A stretch of 53,957 bases of DNA, from assembly GCA_025965315.1 (NCBI GenBank), contig JAOPXD010000176.1:1-53957 (forward strand), written 5' to 3'. This stretch comes from Marmoricola sp. GTDB taxonomy: Bacteria > Actinomycetota > Actinomycetes > Propionibacteriales > Nocardioidaceae. The notes under the pieces were generated by a model. That model was given only the letters and a program-made list of their open reading frames with translations. It searched no databases and was not told the origin of the DNA. Below, one piece after another: positions 50,717-53,957 of this stretch (positions within the stretch are counted from its first letter, which is position 1; each line of letters begins with the position of its first letter). The translations under genes were made by a program, and so were the position numbers.

Positions 50717-51583
50717 TCAGCCCGCGATCCGCACGGTGGTCGTCGAGCCCCACAGCGCCAGGCTGAGGAAGAAGTCCGCGATCACGATGATGACCAGCGA
50801 GAGCCGGACGGCACGGCCGACCGCAACGCCGACGCCCGCCGGCCCGCCCTTCGCGGTGAACCCGTAGTAGCAGCAGATCATCGTCAGGATGATCGAGAAG
50901 ACCAGCACCTTGAGGAACGAGTACAGGACGTCGATCGGCGGCAGGAACAGGTTGAAGTAGTGGTTGTAGGTGCCGCCGGTCAGCCCGTAGTAGTGGATCG
51001 AGATGAACTGGGTGCCTGCGTAGGTGCCGATCAGGCCGACGAAGTACAGCGGGATCACTGCGATGAAGGCCGCGATCACCCGGGTGCTGACCAGGAACGG
51101 GATCGACGGGATCGCCATCACCTCGACGGCGTCGATCTCCTCGGAGATCCGCATCGCACCGAGCTGGGCGGTGAAGCCGGCGCCGACGGTCGCGACGAGC
51201 GCGTTGGCCGCGACCAGGGGCGCGACCTCGCGGGTGTTGAAGTACGCGGACAGGAAGCCGACGTACGGCTGGATCCCGACCTGCTTCAGGCCCTGGTAGC
51301 CGACCAGGCCGACGACGCTGCCGACAGCGAGCACCTCGAAGATGATGATGCCCAGCGTGCCGGCGACCAGCACCAGGGCGCCGCGTCCGAGCGCCACCTC
51401 GGCGAGCAACCGCAGCACCTCACGGCGGTAGCGGGTGGCTCCCTTCGGGATCCCGATCAGGCTCTTGCCGTAGAACTGGACCTGGTCGCCGAGGTCGCTG
51501 AGCACGTCGTACGTCGATCGCCAGGCCTTGGCCAGCAGACCGGTGCGGTCGACGGGTTCGGGCACGCCTCGCGAGAGAGTCAT
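50717..51583 (-). CDS. yrbEB: MlaE-type ABC transporter permease YrbEB
   Basis: A 288-residue permease of the MlaE/YrbE family. Membrane helices include LVLVAGTLGIIIFEVLAV and IAAFIAVIPLYFVGLIG; the conserved AQLGAMRISEEIDAVEVMAI loop is present. It pairs with YrbEA to form the inner-membrane part of the Mce transporter, which uses an ATPase (MceG/Mkl) that is encoded elsewhere in actinobacteria and is absent here. Its ATG shares one base with the YrbEA stop. Confidence 0.94.
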   Translation of the reverse strand: MTLSRGVPEPVDRTGLLAKAWRSTYDVLSDLGDQVQFYGKSLIGIPKGATRYRREVLRLLAEVALGRGALVLVAGTLGIIIFEVLAVGSVVGLVGYQGLKQVGIQPYVGFLSAYFNTREVAPLVAANALVATVGAGFTAQLGAMRISEEIDAVEVMAIPSIPFLVSTRVIAAFIAVIPLYFVGLIGTYAGTQFISIHYYGLTGGTYNHYFNLFLPPIDVLYSFLKVLVFSIILTMICCYYGFTAKGGPAGVGVAVGRAVRLSLVIIVIADFFLSLALWGSTTTVRIAG

Positions 51584-52374
51584 CAGAACCCCTTCGGCGG
51601 AACGAGCTGGTAGTACACGAGGGTCATCACCGTGTTCACCACGAACAGCAGCACGAACGAGACCACCACGGACTGGTTGACGCCGTTGCCGACGCCCTGG
51701 GGTCCACCCCGGGCCCGGATCCCCTGGTGGCAGGCGACGATGCCGGCCACGATGCCGAAGACCAGTGCCTTGATCTCACCGACGTACAGGTCGGGCAGCT
51801 GGGCCAGCGCGGTGAAGGCGTGCACGTAGGCGCCCGGCGACCCGCCCTGGACCAGGACGTTGAACGCGTAGCCGCCGATCACGCCGACCAGGGTCGCGAC
51901 GCCGTTGAGCAGGACCGCGATGAACGCGATCGCCAGCACCCGCGGTACCACGAGGCGCTGGATCACCGAGATCCCGAGCACCTCCATCGCATCGAGCTCC
52001 TCGCGGATCTTGCGGGCGCCGAGGTCGGCGGCGACAGCGGTCCCGGCAGCACCGGCGACGATGCTGACCGTCGCGATCGGGGCTGCCTGCTGGACGATGC
52101 CGACCACGGCGACGGCGCCGGTGAACGACTGCGCCCCGAGCTGGTTGAACAGCGAGCCGATCTGCAGCGAGAGCACCGCACCGAACGGGATCGTGATCGC
52201 GCAGATCGGCAGCAGCGAGACCCGGGTGACGAACCAGGACTGGTCGAAGAACTCGCGCCACTGGAACGGCCGCACGAAGATCGACCTGAGGACGTCGAGC
52301 GCGAAACCGAAGAGGTCGCCGATCGGCACGAGCGGACGCGAAAGCGTGCGCGCGACTGCCTGCTGGCTCGCCAT
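51583..52374 (-). CDS. yrbEA: MlaE-type ABC transporter permease YrbEA
   Basis: A 263-residue permease with the YrbEA/MlaE loop ADLGARKIREELDAMEVLGI and helices such as LLPICAITIPFGAVLSLQIG. The start at 52374 (MASQQAVARTL) was selected by homology; the long open frame running to 53250 is antiphase to the divergent regulator and is not coding. It is the first gene of the mce operon. The promoter region upstream contains a palindrome of CRP type and a TetR-like dyad. Confidence 0.94.
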   Translation of the reverse strand: MASQQAVARTLSRPLVPIGDLFGFALDVLRSIFVRPFQWREFFDQSWFVTRVSLLPICAITIPFGAVLSLQIGSLFNQLGAQSFTGAVAVVGIVQQAAPIATVSIVAGAAGTAVAADLGARKIREELDAMEVLGISVIQRLVVPRVLAIAFIAVLLNGVATLVGVIGGYAFNVLVQGGSPGAYVHAFTALAQLPDLYVGEIKALVFGIVAGIVACHQGIRARGGPQGVGNGVNQSVVVSFVLLFVVNTVMTLVYYQLVPPKGF

Positions 52375-52402
52375 CGAGTCCCCACTTCTGACGGTTGGTG
52401 AG

Positions 52403-52422
52403 TGCGTGACCTGGATCACGCA
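52403..52422. promoter_or_regulatory. CRP/GlxR-like palindrome in the mce promoter
   Basis: TGCGTGA-CCTGGA-TCACGCA, 7-bp perfect arms with a 6-bp centre. The inner part GTGA-N6-TCAC is the consensus shape for cAMP-receptor-type regulators (CRP/GlxR/Cmr). It is 29-48 bp upstream of the yrbEA start. A membrane adenylate cyclase is present at 33.4-35.0 kb, but a link is only a guess. Confidence 0.65.
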
Positions 52423-52438
52423 GGCCCGACTGTGCCAC

Positions 52439-52459
52439 ACTAAGTGAATCTTGACTAGT
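52439..52459. promoter_or_regulatory. Imperfect dyad in the mce/TetR divergent promoter
   Basis: ACTAAGTGAATCTTGACTAGT: ACTA at the left is mirrored by TAGT at the right, with partial symmetry inside. It is centred between the divergent genes and is a candidate operator for the two-domain TetR protein. The symmetry is weak. Confidence 0.35.
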
Positions 52460-52494
52460 CCGCCACGCGCGGCAGCAGAGGGAAGGAAGCGCCG

Positions 52495-53670
52495 ATGGCC
52501 CTGCCCGCTGTGGAGCCTGCCCCGCGTGGTACGCGGCCGCGCAACCGCCGGGCCCAGATCCGCAGTGCCGCGGCGACGCTGTTCTACGAACGCGGCTACG
52601 AACAGGTGTCGATCGCCGACGTCGCGGACTCGGTCAACGTCGGCCCCTCGGCGCTCTACCGGCACTTCGGTGGCAAGTCCGATCTGCTCTACGAGGCGAT
52701 CGACGACACCATCAACGCCTTCGGTGGGCTGGTCGACGAGCTCCCCTCGCGCGACCTCGAGGGGATCGCCCGCACCGCCGCGCGTACCGCGCTCTCCTAC
52801 CGGCCGCTCGGGGTGCTCTGGCAGCGCGAGGCCCGCAACCTTCCCGACGACCAGCGCGAGACGTTGCGCCGCCGGCTCCGCGAGGCGATCGGGATCCTGG
52901 CCGCGACCCTGCGCGGCATCCGTCCCGAGCTGGACGAGGAGCAGGCCGCCTTCCTGGCCGCTGCTGCCGTGAACGCGATGAGCAGCATCTCCTTCCACCG
53001 GCTCAGCCCGGCCGACGACGACGAGTTCGAGGACCTGCTCGCCGCGCTGGCGCGGCGGGTGCTGAGCCACGAGTTCTCGGACGAAGGCGCACCGCTTCCC
53101 GGGCCGGTACTCGCCTACGAGCCGGAGTCGCGGCGGGACCAGATCGGCGAGGCAGCGGCGACGCTGTTCGCCCGCTACGGCTTCGACGCGGTCAGCGTCG
53201 ACGACATCGGTGCTGCGGTCGGCATCGCCGGGCCGAGCATCTACAACCACTTCGCCAGCAAGCAGGAGCTGCTCTACGCCTCGATGGGTCGCGGCTACGC
53301 GATGCTCCAGTCCGCGCTCACCGACGCCCTCGGTGCCGGGACGTCACCGGAGCAGACGCTGCGCCGGGTCTCGGACTCGTACGTCGACCTCACCCTGGAC
53401 CACAGCGACCTGATCACGAACCTGATCGCCGAGTCCCGCAACCTCGGCCCGGAGTACGCCGAGCTCACTCAACGGGCCCAGCTCGGCTACATCGGGCAGT
53501 GGGTCGACCTGGTGCAGGCGATCAGGCCGGACGAGGACCTCACGGTGTCGCGGATCAAGGTCCAGGCGGCGCAGATGACCGCGAACTCGGTCGGCCGGAC
53601 CTCCTACCTGCTCGATCGCCCGGGATTCCGGACGGACATCTCGCAGATCTGCTGGCTGCTCCAGCAATGA
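52495..53670 (+). CDS. TetR family regulator with two tandem TetR domains
   Basis: A 391-residue protein containing two complete TetR units in one chain. The first helix-turn-helix is at about 39-58 (IADVADSVNVGPSALYRHFG) and the second at about 234-253 (VDDIGAAVGIAGPSIYNHFA). Each is followed by its own helical ligand-type domain. Most TetR regulators are single-domain dimers; this fused form might bind DNA as a monomer. It is divergent from the mce operon and has a GGAAGGAAG ribosome site. Regulation of the mce genes, and of the alpha/beta hydrolase after it, is the likely role. Confidence 0.9.
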   Translation: MALPAVEPAPRGTRPRNRRAQIRSAAATLFYERGYEQVSIADVADSVNVGPSALYRHFGGKSDLLYEAIDDTINAFGGLVDELPSRDLEGIARTAARTALSYRPLGVLWQREARNLPDDQRETLRRRLREAIGILAATLRGIRPELDEEQAAFLAAAAVNAMSSISFHRLSPADDDEFEDLLAALARRVLSHEFSDEGAPLPGPVLAYEPESRRDQIGEAAATLFARYGFDAVSVDDIGAAVGIAGPSIYNHFASKQELLYASMGRGYAMLQSALTDALGAGTSPEQTLRRVSDSYVDLTLDHSDLITNLIAESRNLGPEYAELTQRAQLGYIGQWVDLVQAIRPDEDLTVSRIKVQAAQMTANSVGRTSYLLDRPGFRTDISQICWLLQQ

Positions 53671-53698
53671 CCGCCGTCCGCGCGCAGTACGGTGACGC

Positions 53699-53957
53699 AT
53701 GAGCTCGATCTTCGATCCGCGGCGCACCCTCGAGCAGCGACGCCGGGCAGTCGCCAACCTCTACGACTTCCTGGTCAAGGGCGGCATCGCCGACACCACC
53801 CGGATGCCCTCGGACGTGATCGACGAGGGTCACAAGAGCACCCTGCACCGCTACCACCCTGCCGACGTCCCGCAGCGGGGGCTCCCGGTCCTGATGGTGC
53901 CCCCGCTCGGTTCGCAGGCGACCTGCTTCGACCTGCGTCGCGGGTGCTCGATGACCG
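53699..53957 (+). CDS. Alpha/beta fold hydrolase, N-terminal part (cut by the window edge)
   Basis: An open frame from an ATG at 53699 to the window end (86 codons visible). It begins MSSIFDPRRTLEQRRRAVANL, then VLMVPPLGSQATCFDLRRG, which is the oxyanion region of PHA-synthase-like alpha/beta hydrolases. The nucleophile serine should lie beyond the window. It is 28 bp after the tandem TetR gene and in the same direction, so probably in one operon with it. Acyl-CoA, PHA or lipid substrates are possible. Confidence 0.75.
   Translation, partial: MSSIFDPRRTLEQRRRAVANLYDFLVKGGIADTTRMPSDVIDEGHKSTLHRYHPADVPQRGLPVLMVPPLGSQATCFDLRRGCSMT

Noticed and set aside
41553..52374. Assignment of the mce operon to the mce4 (cholesterol) type
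   Set aside because: No steroid-ring or side-chain degradation genes or KstR-type sites were seen in the window, and type cannot be decided without a phylogeny.

Overview
This window reads as chromosomal DNA of a high-GC actinobacterium, most likely a member of the Nocardioidaceae (Nocardioides-like). The reasons are the strong G/C third-position bias, GTG and TTG starts, dense 4-bp (ATGA/GTGA) and 1-bp (TGATG) stop/start overlaps, an actinobacterial ImuA'-ImuB-DnaE2 mutasome, an mce/yrbE lipid-import operon, an F420-type Ddn family protein, a WS/DGAT acyltransferase and a DUF222-type gene start. The genus is an inference from content; no rRNA or other marker gene is present, and I saw no tRNA, CRISPR array, insertion sequence or prophage.

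Layout. 1-4.4 kb: the 5' end of a DUF222/HNH-type gene, then minus-strand lrgA-lrgB, tag-pirin, and a DEAD-box RNA helicase. 4.65-6.1 kb: a PrmC-like methyltransferase overlapping an NAD(P)-binding oxidoreductase. 6.1-11.3 kb: a divergent oxidative module, with SDR, aldehyde dehydrogenase and an MpaB/DUF2236 protein on the minus strand and a cytochrome P450 and TetR regulator on the plus strand, sharing a promoter that holds a 20-bp inverted repeat. 11.4-19.0 kb: a four-gene operon of transglutaminase-DUF2126, ATP-grasp/alpha-E fusion, a second transglutaminase and a zinc-ribbon metallopeptidase, probably an uncharacterised peptide or isopeptide modification system. 19.0-24.9 kb: a palindromic repeat cluster, then dnaE2, imuB and imuA' behind a textbook LexA box. 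25-29.4 kb: WS/DGAT plus an NmrA-like protein, a 12-bp tandem repeat, a frameshifted remnant, a Ddn-family protein, and a nitroreductase divergent from an HxlR regulator. 29.5-36.6 kb: a Ski2-like DUF3516 helicase, a VOC protein, an EamA transporter, a membrane adenylate cyclase and an aldehyde dehydrogenase.

36.6-41.5 kb: a minus-strand sulfonate-type ABC importer with an LLM monooxygenase and a flavin reductase. It is preceded by a 22-codon leader ORF with two cysteines and the motif RRHVDLCRV, which points to translation-coupled control by sulfur or cysteine status. 41.5-52.4 kb: a complete 11-gene mce operon (yrbEA, yrbEB, mceA-F, two Mce-associated lipoproteins, an alpha/beta hydrolase). 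Divergent from it is a TetR-family protein with two TetR domains; the shared promoter holds a perfect CRP/GlxR-like palindrome. The right edge cuts an alpha/beta hydrolase gene.

The observations most worth following are the leader peptide, the transglutaminase/ATP-grasp/peptidase operon, the P450-MpaB divergon, the leaderless LexA-controlled mutasome promoter and the palindromic repeat cluster at 19.03-19.19 kb.
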